A stretch of 64,000 nucleotides of DNA from positions 4,898,001 through 4,962,000 of the forward strand of contig NZ_FPJG01000006.1 in assembly GCF_900119165.1 (NCBI RefSeq), written 5' to 3'. The notes beneath the pieces are model-generated. The model was not told where the DNA came from, ran no database searches, and was given only the letters and a program-made list of their open reading frames with translations. Positions 1-8,232 of this stretch are shown piece by piece. The translations under genes and the position numbers were made by a program. Position 1 is the first letter of the stretch, and the number at the start of each line of letters is the position of its first letter. Source of the stretch: Amycolatopsis australiensis. Its GTDB lineage: Bacteria > Actinomycetota > Actinomycetes > Mycobacteriales > Pseudonocardiaceae.

Positions 1-30
1 AAGTACGGTACCTTCCGGAGGTGGTTCACC

Positions 31-483
31 GTGCCGCTGTGGTTCGAGGATTTCGAGGCGATGGGGGAGGACGACGAACTGGTTTCGCCCGGTCGCACGG
101 TGACTGAGGCGGACGTGGTGTCGTTCGCCGCCACGACCGGGGACTACAACCCGATGCACACCGACGCGGTCGCCGCGGCGGACGGGCGATTCGGCGAGCG
201 GGTCGCGCACGGCGTGCTCGGATTGTCGTGGTGCCTCGGCCTCAGCTCGCGGACCGGCGCGTTCGAGGGCTCGGCGCTGGCGTTGCTGGGCATCGAGAAC
301 TGGGAATTCCAGGCGCCGCTTCGGTTCGGCGACACCGTGCACACGAGGGCGCGGGTGATGGGCACGCGGATGACCGGCCGCGGCGATGCCGGGGTCGTCC
401 GGGTGCGGTACGACCTGGTGACTCAGGACGGCGTCGTCGCGCAGACCGGTCTGATGTCCTATTTGATCCGCAATCGTCCTTAG
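31..483 (+). CDS. MaoC-like (R)-hydratase
   Basis: This 150-residue hot-dog-fold protein belongs to the MaoC family, which hydrates enoyl-CoA thioesters. The segment GDYNPMHTD (about residues 37-45) fits the hydratase motif with catalytic Asp and His, and it is followed by RFGERVAHG, typical of the family. The GTG start has a GGAGG site six to ten bases upstream. Its stop overlaps the stop of the converging alcohol dehydrogenase gene. It probably belongs to an operon entering from the left edge of the window. In this setting it may hydrate an unsaturated acyl-CoA made by the catabolic cluster; that role is inferred from neighbours only. Confidence 0.85.
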   Translation: MPLWFEDFEAMGEDDELVSPGRTVTEADVVSFAATTGDYNPMHTDAVAAADGRFGERVAHGVLGLSWCLGLSSRTGAFEGSALALLGIENWEFQAPLRFGDTVHTRARVMGTRMTGRGDAGVVRVRYDLVTQDGVVAQTGLMSYLIRNRP

Positions 484-1598
484 CTCGCGTGCGGGGCGAT
501 CATCACGTGCACCGCGTCCTCCCCGGGCACGTGTCCGGCCAGGGTCTCCACGGCTCGCGCGACGGAGTCGAGGCCGAAGGTGTGGGTGTGCATCCGTTCG
601 AGCGGATATTTGCCCGATTCGATCAGCCGGAGCGCGGGCTCGAACGCGCGGATGTCCTGGGACCACAGGCCTTTCACGGTGAGTTCCTTGGTGATCACCG
701 CGTCCGGCAGGAAGCCGGGAACGGTCGCGCCGGAGCCTTTGACCCCGGCCAGCACGACGGTCGCGCCGGGCTTGGCGACGGCGATCGCGTCCACAATGGG
801 CTGGGTCGAGACCGCGGTGACGTCCACGACCACGTCGGCTCCTTCGCCGCCGGTGTGCTCGGCGACCGCGGCCACGGTGTCCTCCTCATCGGCGACCACC
901 GTGACGTCCGCGCCGAAAAGCTTGGCCAGCTCCAATTTGTGCGCGTCGCGGGCCAGGCCGGTCACGATGATCCGGCCGGCGCCGGCGTCGCGCGCGGCGA
1001 CGACCCCGGCCAGGCCGCGTTGCCCGCAGCCGAGGATCACCACGGTGTCTCCGCTGCGCAGGCCGGAATCGTGGGCGAACCAGCGGATCCCGGCGGCCAT
1101 CGGCTGGTAGAGCGCGGCCAGCTCCAGAGGCAGATCGTCGTGCAGCTTGTGGAGCACGGTGCGCGGGTGCAGGTACAGGTATTCGGCGTAGCCGCCCCAC
1201 AAGCTCGGCGTCAGCGCGGTCGGCAGGTAGCCGTAGGCGTTGATCGCCGCGCCGTTGCCGGATCCCTTGCAGCGGCGGTAGGAACCGGTGAGGCAGGACC
1301 GGCAGGAACCGCAGCCGAGCACCGGTTCGACGGCGACCCGGTCTCCGGCGCGCACGCCCCAGCGGCGCGCGGCCTCGGGCCCGATTTCGGCGACGGTGCC
1401 GATCGGTTCGTGGCCGGGGATGACCGGATAGGTCACGCCGAGTGCGGCGAATCCTCCGTCGTACTGTTCGACGTCACTGCCGCACATGCCGCACGCGTCC
1501 ACCCGCAGAAGCGCTTCCTCGGGGCCGATCCGGGGCACGTCGAACTCTTCGATCTCGAATCGCCGGTCGGCGACCTGTACCGCGGCGCGGGCTTTCAT
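480..1598 (-). CDS. Zinc-dependent alcohol dehydrogenase (MDR superfamily)
   Basis: A 372-residue medium-chain dehydrogenase that should oxidise an alcohol or reduce a carbonyl with NAD(P). Catalytic zinc ligands are visible as C39 (CGMCGSD) and H63-E64 (PGHEP). The structural zinc site is the four cysteines C96, C99, C102 and C110. The nucleotide-binding loop is VVILGCGQRG near residue 185. The ATG start overlaps the stop of the SnoaL-like gene in an ATGA, so the two are probably translationally coupled. It is the last gene of the leftward operon SDR-SnoaL-ADH. A longer reading to 1967 exists but would run through the upstream gene and is rejected. Confidence 0.9.
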   Translation of the reverse strand: MKARAAVQVADRRFEIEEFDVPRIGPEEALLRVDACGMCGSDVEQYDGGFAALGVTYPVIPGHEPIGTVAEIGPEAARRWGVRAGDRVAVEPVLGCGSCRSCLTGSYRRCKGSGNGAAINAYGYLPTALTPSLWGGYAEYLYLHPRTVLHKLHDDLPLELAALYQPMAAGIRWFAHDSGLRSGDTVVILGCGQRGLAGVVAARDAGAGRIIVTGLARDAHKLELAKLFGADVTVVADEEDTVAAVAEHTGGEGADVVVDVTAVSTQPIVDAIAVAKPGATVVLAGVKGSGATVPGFLPDAVITKELTVKGLWSQDIRAFEPALRLIESGKYPLERMHTHTFGLDSVARAVETLAGHVPGEDAVHVMIAPHAS

Positions 1599-2119
1599 TT
1601 CGCTCCCATCAGGTCTGCGCGGCCGGGGCCGGTGACGAAGTCGGCGTCGCGGCGGGCGCCCTGGACGAACGCTCCGCTGGCGACGCTGCCCAGCGCCCAG
1701 GGCGCGAGCACGGTGGAACCGCTCCAGTCGTGGATCATCTGCCGGTAGGCGATGCGCCAGGTTCCGTCGCGCCGTTCGACGCGGTCGACGTAGCGGCCGC
1801 AGAAAACGTTGATCTCCTGGTGGTCCTTCTGTTTCTGGAAGGTCAGCACGATCGCCTCGGAGAACGCCCGGTCGCCGTCGAGTTCGACGAGGTGGTTGGT
1901 GACCGCGTGGGTGGTCCATTCCGTGGTCGCGAGTTTCGCCGCGACGATCCGGTCCGCGAATTCCCATGCCGGGCCCGCGTCCGCGCCGTGGTTGTCGTAG
2001 GCGTCCGGCCAGAACGCCTGCTTGACCAGTTCGGCGTCGCAGCGGTCGATGCCGCGGCAGTACCCGAGCAGCAGGTCGGCGATTTCCTGTTTCGCGGACA
2101 GTTCTTCGTGGGTCAGCAC
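1595..2119 (-). CDS. SnoaL-like / NTF2-fold protein (ring-hydroxylating dioxygenase beta-like)
   Basis: A 174-residue protein of the SnoaL-4/NTF2 fold. The opening LTHEELSAKQEIADLLLGYC and the central CGRYVDRVERRDGTWRIAYR are typical of the family. Members include isomerases, hydratases and many proteins of unknown reaction, so the activity is open. The GTG at 2119 is chosen because AAGGAG lies 6-11 bases upstream and because it follows the SDR stop by one base; upstream extension to 2179 would lie inside the SDR gene. The end overlaps the alcohol dehydrogenase start by four bases. A role with the adjacent dehydrogenases is inferred. Confidence 0.75.
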   Translation of the reverse strand: MLTHEELSAKQEIADLLLGYCRGIDRCDAELVKQAFWPDAYDNHGADAGPAWEFADRIVAAKLATTEWTTHAVTNHLVELDGDRAFSEAIVLTFQKQKDHQEINVFCGRYVDRVERRDGTWRIAYRQMIHDWSGSTVLAPWALGSVASGAFVQGARRDADFVTGPGRADLMGAK

Positions 2120-2120
2120 G

Positions 2121-2909
2121 TCAGGACTCCTTCGGCCGGGGCGAGAGTTGGGCTCCGCAGTAGCCCGCGGTCCAGCCACCGTCGACCGGGATGACGGTGC
2201 CGTTGACGAACCGGGCTTGCGGGCCGCACAGGAACACGACCGGCTCGGCGATCTCCGCCGGGCCGCACCAGCGCCGCATCGGGGTGTTCGCGCGGATCGA
2301 CGCGGTCAGGTCGGCGGAGCCGAAGAACGAACTGGTCATCGGGGTTTCGACGACGCCGGGGGCGACGGCGTTGCACCGGATGCCCTGGTCGCCGCACTCC
2401 ACGGCGATCACCTTCGTGAGCATGATCAACCCCGCCTTGGCGCTGCTGTAGGCGGCTCGGTCGCGGAACGCGGCGAGCCCCGCCATCGACGCGATGTTGA
2501 CGATCTTCCCGCCGCCCTGGGCGATCATGCCCGGGATCGCTGCCCGCGCCAGCGTGAACGGCGCGACGAGGTCGATGTCGAGCGTGCGCCGCCACTGTCC
2601 GGGAGTGAGGTCGAGCAGCGGGAGCACCTCGCGGACCCCGGCGTTGTTGACCAGGATGTCCAGTCCGCCGAAGTGGTCCCGCACCCGGTCCGGCAGCTCG
2701 GCGGTCTGCCGGTCGTCGGCGAGGTCGGCCGCGAACGACGCGAGGTCGTCGCCGGGACCCAGGTCCGCGACGGTCCGTTCGAGTGCGGCTTCGTCGACGT
2801 CGGCGAGCGCCACACGGATCCCGGCGGCGCGCAGTGCGCGGCAGATTTCCGAGCCGATCGCGCCTGCCGCGCCGGTGACGAGTGCGACTTCGCCGTCCGC
2901 TGTGCTCAT
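2121..2909 (-). CDS. Short-chain dehydrogenase/reductase (classical SDR)
   Basis: A 262-residue classical SDR, an NAD(P)-dependent oxidoreductase. The cofactor motif is TGAAGAIG (residues 12-19), the NNAG motif is at 88-91, and the catalytic triad is S141, Y154 and K158 in YSSAK. The C-terminus carries VNGTVIPVDGGW, the standard SDR ending. The start is set at the ATG preceded by AAGGGAGC; an ATG 33 bases upstream lies inside the promoter repeat and lacks a good ribosome site. It is the first gene of the leftward operon and reads away from the divergent promoter region at 2931-2996. It may oxidise an alcohol to the ketone used by the monooxygenase encoded on the other side. Confidence 0.9.
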   Translation of the reverse strand: MSTADGEVALVTGAAGAIGSEICRALRAAGIRVALADVDEAALERTVADLGPGDDLASFAADLADDRQTAELPDRVRDHFGGLDILVNNAGVREVLPLLDLTPGQWRRTLDIDLVAPFTLARAAIPGMIAQGGGKIVNIASMAGLAAFRDRAAYSSAKAGLIMLTKVIAVECGDQGIRCNAVAPGVVETPMTSSFFGSADLTASIRANTPMRRWCGPAEIAEPVVFLCGPQARFVNGTVIPVDGGWTAGYCGAQLSPRPKES

Positions 2910-2930
2910 GAAGGCTCCCTTCGTCGCCAT

Positions 2931-2996
2931 TATTAGTATCATAGTTAGCCCGGCCTTGACAGCCGGCCCGGACGGCGCTTATTAGTATAAGAGTTA
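2931..2996. promoter_or_regulatory. Divergent promoter with two direct repeats (candidate operators)
   Basis: The gap between the divergent operons holds two 17-base direct repeats, TATTAGTATCATAGTTA (2931-2947) and TATTAGTATAAGAGTTA (2980-2996), AT-rich against a GC-rich background. A TTGACA at 2956-2961 stands 17-18 bases before TTATTA/TATTAG inside the second repeat, giving a good rightward promoter. On the other strand TATGAT (2938-2943) inside the first repeat is a possible -10 for the SDR operon. Each repeat therefore covers a probable -10, as expected for a repressor site. The GntR/FCD protein at 8233 is the obvious candidate regulator. Confidence 0.6.
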
Positions 2997-3013
2997 TCCG
3001 AGGAGGTATCGAC

Positions 3014-4582
3014 GTGAACGAACCGAAGGAAGCCTCCGGCGGACCGACGGTGGCGTCCGTGCTGCTGCGCGGGCACCGGGAATTCGCAGACCTGCCCGCG
3101 ATCCTGGAGCGCGACGGGCGCACGGTGTCCTACCGCGAGCTGGGTTCGCTGGCACGCCGGCTGGTCGGCGGGCTGCGCTCGCTCGGGCTGACCAAAGGCG
3201 ACCGGGTCGTGGTGCTGACGAAGAACCGGCCCGAATGCTTCGTCCTCGACCACGCGCTGGCGATCGGCGGGTTCGTCCGCGTCGCGCTGAGCTACCGGCT
3301 GCATCCGCGCGAGGTGGCCGAGATCGTGGCGGACTGCGGCGCCCGCGCGGTGATCGTCGACGGCGAGCGCCTGGCCGAGATCAGCACGGTCGTCGGCGGA
3401 ACGCTCGTCGCGCTCGACGAACCCGCCGGGGACGCGGTGCCGTTCCAGGAGCTTTTCCCGGAGCGGGAGGCGGAACCGGCGGAGGTCTGGCCGGGCGACG
3501 TCGCGTGGATGCCGTACACCTCGGGCACCAGCGGGAAACCGAAGGGCGTGGTGCACACGCACCGGAGCCTGCTGTCGATCATCCGGAACGTGCTGGTGGA
3601 GCTGCCCGGCGCGGCGAGTTCCGACGTGCTGGCGCACACCGCGCCGCTGACCCATCTCAGCGGCTACGCGATGCTGGCGTACTTCATGCGCGGCGCGAGC
3701 CAGCTCGCGCTGGGCCGCTTCGACGCCGAGGAACTCGCCGCGCTGGTCGAGAAGCACCGAGTGACCGTGCTGCCGCTGGTGCCGACGATGATCAACCTGA
3801 TGCTCCCGGTGCTGGAATCCGGCAAGTACGACGTGTCGAGCGTGCACACCGTGCTCTACGGCGGTTCGCCGATCGCGCCGGACCGGCTCGCCCGCGCGAT
3901 CGCCGTGCTGGGCCCGGTGTTCGTGCAGTCCTACGGGCTCACCGAAATGCCGTGGTCCTCGTGGCTGCCGAAACAGGACCATCTCTTCGACCCCGGCGGC
4001 GAACTGCCGCCCCGGCTGGGCTCGGCGGGCCGGGTGAGCCCGTTCATCGAGATGCGGCTGGTGGACGGCGCCGGGCAGCCGGTCGCGGGCGGCGAGGCGG
4101 GCGAGATCCAGCTGCGCGGGGACGCGGGGATGGCCGGCTACTGGAACCTGCCGGAGGAGACCGCGGAGACGATCCTCGACGGCGGCTGGATCGCGACCGG
4201 CGACGTGGGCCGGATGGTCGACGGGTTCCTGCGGATCGTGGACCGCAAGAAGGACATGATCGTCAGCGGCGGGTTCAACGTGTACCCGACCGAGGTGGAG
4301 AACGCGATCTACACGCTGCCCGGCGTCGCGGAGGTCGCCGTGGTCGGCGTTCCGGACGACCGGTGGGGCGAGACGGTGCGCGCGGTGGTGGTCCCGCGCG
4401 CGGGAGCGGCGGTGACCGCGGCGGACATCGAGCAGGTCTGTCTCGACACGATCGCGGCCTACAAACGGCCGCGCACGGTGGAATTCGTCGACGAACTGCC
4501 CAAGACCGGCACCGGGAAGATCATGCGCCGCGAACTGAAGGCGCGGTACTGGGCGGGCCGCGACCGGCTGGTCAACGGATGA
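3014..4582 (+). CDS. AMP-forming acyl-CoA synthetase / ligase
   Basis: A 522-residue ANL-superfamily enzyme that activates a carboxylic acid with ATP and CoA. The P-loop-like YTSGTSGKPKG sits near residues 167-177, YGLTE near 308, the hinge DRKKDMIVSGG near 412, and the catalytic lysine in TGTGKIMRR near 502. The acid specificity cannot be read from sequence. The GTG start follows AGGAGG at 3001-3006. It is the first gene of the rightward operon and its stop overlaps a possible ATG of the monooxygenase frame. In this cluster it would capture the acid released after ester hydrolysis; this is inferred. Confidence 0.9.
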   Translation: MNEPKEASGGPTVASVLLRGHREFADLPAILERDGRTVSYRELGSLARRLVGGLRSLGLTKGDRVVVLTKNRPECFVLDHALAIGGFVRVALSYRLHPREVAEIVADCGARAVIVDGERLAEISTVVGGTLVALDEPAGDAVPFQELFPEREAEPAEVWPGDVAWMPYTSGTSGKPKGVVHTHRSLLSIIRNVLVELPGAASSDVLAHTAPLTHLSGYAMLAYFMRGASQLALGRFDAEELAALVEKHRVTVLPLVPTMINLMLPVLESGKYDVSSVHTVLYGGSPIAPDRLARAIAVLGPVFVQSYGLTEMPWSSWLPKQDHLFDPGGELPPRLGSAGRVSPFIEMRLVDGAGQPVAGGEAGEIQLRGDAGMAGYWNLPEETAETILDGGWIATGDVGRMVDGFLRIVDRKKDMIVSGGFNVYPTEVENAIYTLPGVAEVAVVGVPDDRWGETVRAVVVPRAGAAVTAADIEQVCLDTIAAYKRPRTVEFVDELPKTGTGKIMRRELKARYWAGRDRLVNG

Positions 4583-4608
4583 CGGGCGACGGGAAAGGAC
4601 GCTGCGCG

Positions 4609-6522
4609 ATGCACGAAACGTTCGCGACGACAGTGCGTGCCGCGGTCCGGGACGCGAACGTGCCCACGCTGCTGATGGTCCTGGTGCAGCTCACCGGCGA
4701 CCAGCGGTGGCTGGAAGCGCCGTACCGGCCGACCCGCGGGCGCGGGCTGGACGAGAACGACACCGGCGGCCTGCCCGAGCAGGTGCAGGACGAGATCCGC
4801 CAAGCCGCCGCCGACGCGATCATCGCCTGGCACCACGGGAAACCCGTGGCGCTGCCGGATCCGGGCGAGGCGCTGCTGACCCGGATGCTTTCGGTCGCCA
4901 TGGGCGAGTCCGTCCCGGCCGAGTACGGCCCGATGATCGCCGACGACCTGGGCATCGCCACACGCGGCGAGGATCCGGTCCACGAGACGGCAGTGCCCGC
5001 GGGCTTCACCGCGATCGTCGTCGGCGCCGGGATCTCCGGCCTGCTGGCCGCGCACCGGCTCGGCGCCGCGGGGGTGGAGTGCACGATCGTGGAGAAGAAC
5101 GACCACGTGGGCGGCACCTGGTGGCACAACCGCTATCCGGGATGCGGCGTCGACGTGCCGAGCCATCTCTACTCGTACTCGACCGTCGTGGCGGACTGGC
5201 CGCGCTACTACGCCTCCCGCGACCAGCTGCACGACTATCTCGAAGACGTCGCCGACCAATGGCGGCTGCGCGACCGCATCCGGCTGTCCACTGTGGTCCT
5301 TTCCGCGGCCTGGGACGAACAGGCGCGAGTGTGGGCAGTCGAGGTCGACGGCCCGGAACGACGGGAAACACTCCGGGCCAACATCCTGATCAGCGGGGTC
5401 GGCGCGTTCGGCACGCCGAAGCTGCCGGACCTGCCCGGGCTGGCCGATTTCGCCGGGGAGTCGTGCCACACCGCGCAGTGGCCGGAAGGGCTCGACCTCG
5501 CGGGAAAACGGGTCGGCGTGATCGGCAACGGAGCGAGCGCGATGCAGGCGGTGCCCGCGATCGCCGGCACGGCCGCGTCGCTGACGTTGTTCCAGCGGTC
5601 GGCGCACTGGGTGGCGCCGTTCGAGAAGTTCCGGCGGGACATCCCCGGACCGGTCCGGTTCCTGCTGCGCGAAGTCCCGCTTTACCGGTTCTGGTACCGG
5701 GAACGGCTCGCCTGGGTGCTCAACGACACGCTGTACGAATCCCTGCAACGGGATCCGGAATGGCCGCATCCGGAGCGGTCGATCAACGCGATCAACGACG
5801 GGCACCGCCGGTTCTTCACCCGCTACCTGGAAAGCGAACTCGCGGGCCGTCCCGACCTGATCGAGAAGGCCACCCCGGACTACCCGCCGTTCGGCAAGCG
5901 CATCCTGCTCGACAACGGCTGGTACCGCACGCTGCGCCGCGACGACGTCGAACTGGTCACCGACCCGATCGAGCGGATCCTGCCGGCCGGAGCCCGGCTG
6001 AAATCGGGCCGCGAGGTCGAGTTCGACGTGCTGATCTTCGCGACCGGCTTCGACGTCGTGCGGTTCCTCGCGTCGTTCGAGGTGACCGGCCGGGACGGGC
6101 GGACGCTGCGGGAGGTGTGGGACGACGATGACGCGCAGGCCTACCTGGGCACCGCGATCCCGGGTTTCCCGAACCTGTTCTGCCTGTACGGCCCGAACAC
6201 CCAGGCCGGGCACGGCGGCAGCCTGATCTTCTACCTCGAATGCCAGATGCGGTACGTGCTCAGCCTGCTGGACCGGATGAGCCGGGCGGGCGCGACGGTC
6301 GCCGACTGCCGCCCCGAGGTCAGCGAGAAGTACAACGCCGAGGTCGCGGCCGCGCACGAGCGGATGATCTGGACCCACCCAGGCATTACGACCTACTACC
6401 GCAATTCGCGCGGCCGGGTCGTGGTCAGCAATCCGTGGCGGGTCCTCGACTGGTGGCGGATGACCAAGGAAGCCGACCTGGCGGACTACCGGATCGACGG
6501 TCCGGCGGAAGGACAACGATGA
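4609..6522 (+). CDS. Type I Baeyer-Villiger monooxygenase (4-hydroxyacetophenone monooxygenase-like)
   Basis: A 637-residue flavoprotein that should insert oxygen next to a ketone using FAD, NADPH and O2. The type I fingerprint FxGxxxHxxxW is seen as FAGESCHTAQW (about 281-291). The FAD Rossmann motif is VVGAGISG (about 136-143), followed by GGTWWHNRYPG, and a second dinucleotide motif lies near 306 (GNGASA). The extra N-terminal 130 residues and total length match 4-hydroxyacetophenone monooxygenase (about 640) rather than cyclohexanone monooxygenase (about 540). The ATG at 4609 is preceded by GGGAAAGGA; an in-frame ATG at 4579 overlapping the ligase stop is an alternative start. Its end overlaps the SDR start (ATGA). 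Confidence 0.93.
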   Translation: MHETFATTVRAAVRDANVPTLLMVLVQLTGDQRWLEAPYRPTRGRGLDENDTGGLPEQVQDEIRQAAADAIIAWHHGKPVALPDPGEALLTRMLSVAMGESVPAEYGPMIADDLGIATRGEDPVHETAVPAGFTAIVVGAGISGLLAAHRLGAAGVECTIVEKNDHVGGTWWHNRYPGCGVDVPSHLYSYSTVVADWPRYYASRDQLHDYLEDVADQWRLRDRIRLSTVVLSAAWDEQARVWAVEVDGPERRETLRANILISGVGAFGTPKLPDLPGLADFAGESCHTAQWPEGLDLAGKRVGVIGNGASAMQAVPAIAGTAASLTLFQRSAHWVAPFEKFRRDIPGPVRFLLREVPLYRFWYRERLAWVLNDTLYESLQRDPEWPHPERSINAINDGHRRFFTRYLESELAGRPDLIEKATPDYPPFGKRILLDNGWYRTLRRDDVELVTDPIERILPAGARLKSGREVEFDVLIFATGFDVVRFLASFEVTGRDGRTLREVWDDDDAQAYLGTAIPGFPNLFCLYGPNTQAGHGGSLIFYLECQMRYVLSLLDRMSRAGATVADCRPEVSEKYNAEVAAAHERMIWTHPGITTYYRNSRGRVVVSNPWRVLDWWRMTKEADLADYRIDGPAEGQR

Positions 6523-7268
6523 GCAAGCGGTTCGACGGAAAAGTGGCGATGGTCAACGCGGCGGCCGGCGCCGGGATCGGCGGGGTCGTCGCGCGGCGGC
6601 TGCTCGCCGAGGGCGCGCGCGTGGTCGTCACCGACCTGAGCGCGAAGCGGCTGGACCGGCTCCAGGACGAACTGACCGCAGCGGCGGGCGCGGAGAACGT
6701 GCTCGCCCGCGCGCTGGACGCGGCCGACGAAGCAGGCGTGCGGGCGTTGTTCGCCGACGTGACCGAGACGTTCGGGCAGTTGGACGTCCTGGTCAACAGC
6801 GTCGGCCTGAACCAGCTGGCCCCGTTTCCGGACACCAGCCTGGAGAATTGGAACCGGGTGCTGTCCACCTCGTTGACGGCGCACTTCCTGCACGCCCGCG
6901 CCGCGTGGCCGTTGCTGCGGCAGTCGGCCTCCCCGGCGATCGTGAACGTGTCCTCGCTGGCCGCGGAATCCCCGGCGCCCTTCGGCGAAGTCGCTTACGC
7001 CGCCGCGAAAGCCGGGGTGCTCGGTCTCACCCGGGCGCTGGCCAAGGAAGGCGCGTCCAGCGGGATCCGGGCGAACGCGGTGATGCCGGGCCTGATCTGG
7101 AACGACAGCCTCACGAAAGCCGTCGCGGCGGACTATGTCCAGGCGTACCGCGAAGTGCAGCCCCTTGGCCGCGACGGCGAACCGGACGAGGTCGCCGACG
7201 TGATCCTGTTCCTCGCCTCGCCCGACAGCAGGCACGTCACCGGGCAGACGATCCGGGTCGCCGCCTGA
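6519..7268 (+). CDS. Short-chain dehydrogenase/reductase
   Basis: A 249-residue SDR with the catalytic YAAAK (Y160, K164) and the serine in NVSSLAAES. The glycine-rich loop reads NAAAGAGIGG in place of the usual TGxxxGIG, a small departure. The ending VTGQTIRVAA is shorter than the common VDGG form. The ATG overlaps the monooxygenase stop (ATGA), and its own stop overlaps the ATG of the esterase, so four genes appear translationally coupled. It likely interconverts an alcohol and the ketone substrate of the monooxygenase; substrate is unknown. Confidence 0.88.
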   Translation: MSKRFDGKVAMVNAAAGAGIGGVVARRLLAEGARVVVTDLSAKRLDRLQDELTAAAGAENVLARALDAADEAGVRALFADVTETFGQLDVLVNSVGLNQLAPFPDTSLENWNRVLSTSLTAHFLHARAAWPLLRQSASPAIVNVSSLAAESPAPFGEVAYAAAKAGVLGLTRALAKEGASSGIRANAVMPGLIWNDSLTKAVAADYVQAYREVQPLGRDGEPDEVADVILFLASPDSRHVTGQTIRVAA

Positions 7269-8191
7269 TGCCGGAAATCCCGCTCCCGCCGGAACTGCTG
7301 CAGTTCCAGCGGACCCTCGTGCCTCCCGCCGCGGGCAACGCGAAGGAACTCCTCGCTTCGTTCGACGCCTACACCAACCAGGGCATGCCTGAGGTCGGCG
7401 GGATCGAGCTGAAGGTTCCTCTTCGCGAGGCGAACGGGTGGCAGGTCACCGCCGACGTCTACCGGCCGATGGGCGAACCGCCGTTCCCGGCGTTGGTGTA
7501 CCTGCACGGCGGCGCGTGGGTGATGGGGGCGCCGGCCACCCATCGGCGCTTGGCCGCGGACCTCGCGACGCTCGGCCTGCTGACCGTGGTCGTCGACTAC
7601 CGGCGCGCGCCGCGGCACCGGTTCCCGGCCGCGGTCGAGGACACGCTGCACGCGGTCGCCTGGGCTCGTTCGGCGGCGGCGAGGTTCGGGGGAGACCCGG
7701 ACCGGCTCCTGCTCGGCGGGGACTCGGCAGGCGCGAACCTCGCGGCGGCGGCACTGGCGACCGGCGCCGCGGGGCCGATCGAGGCCGCTTTGCTGTGCTA
7801 CGGCATCTACGACGTCCAGCGGTCGTTGCCGGTGGTGGAGCGTCTGGTCGGCGGGCGCGACCCGGACACCCAGCTCTACCTGGAGCCCGACGACGCGCGG
7901 CAGCTGCTCGACGATCCGCGGCTGCATCCCGAACGCCACTGCGCCGGGTTCCCGCCCAGCCTCGTCCTCGTCGGCGACCAGGACCCGCTGCTCGGCGAAT
8001 CCCGCTCGCTCGCCGAACGGCTCGCCGCCGCCGCGGTGCCGCACGAACTGGCGGTGATCGCCGGGGCTCCGCACGGATTCCTCCAGCTGCCGACCCTGCC
8101 CGCACACGCCGAGGGGCTGAGCCGGATCGCCCGGTTCCTGACCGCCCGCGGACTCGCCGTCCTGCCCGGCGCCCCGGCTCCGGGCGGGTAA
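7268..8191 (+). CDS. Alpha/beta hydrolase, HSL-family esterase
   Basis: A 307-residue esterase of the hormone-sensitive-lipase family. The oxyanion motif is HGGAW (80-84), the nucleophile elbow GDSAG has S153, and D239 (GDQDP) and H269 (GAPHG) complete a full triad. The start ATG overlaps the SDR stop (ATGA). Placed directly after a Baeyer-Villiger monooxygenase, it is a natural candidate to split the ester or lactone product; 4-hydroxyacetophenone-type pathways are known to pair a monooxygenase with an esterase. The actual ester is unknown. Confidence 0.9.
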   Translation: MPEIPLPPELLQFQRTLVPPAAGNAKELLASFDAYTNQGMPEVGGIELKVPLREANGWQVTADVYRPMGEPPFPALVYLHGGAWVMGAPATHRRLAADLATLGLLTVVVDYRRAPRHRFPAAVEDTLHAVAWARSAAARFGGDPDRLLLGGDSAGANLAAAALATGAAGPIEAALLCYGIYDVQRSLPVVERLVGGRDPDTQLYLEPDDARQLLDDPRLHPERHCAGFPPSLVLVGDQDPLLGESRSLAERLAAAAVPHELAVIAGAPHGFLQLPTLPAHAEGLSRIARFLTARGLAVLPGAPAPGG

Positions 8192-8194
8192 TCG

Positions 8195-8206
8195 GTACAC
8201 TAGTTG
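8195..8206 (+). promoter_or_regulatory. Third copy of operator-like motif upstream of GntR gene
   Basis: GTACACTAGTTG lies 27 bases before the GntR start and fits the pattern GTAnnnnAGTT shared with GTATCATAGTTA (2936-2947) and GTATAAGAGTTA (2985-2996). It could mark autoregulation by the GntR protein. The match is short and the consensus rests on three sites, so this is tentative. Confidence 0.35.
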
Positions 8207-8232
8207 GCGCGGCGCGAGCGGGGAGGGAAGCC

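Noticed and set aside
3235..4578. A long open frame reading into the monooxygenase gene from inside the acyl-CoA ligase gene.
   Set aside because: The ligase frame carries all family motifs here; the other frame is Arg/Gly-rich text without domains. The monooxygenase start is set at 4609.
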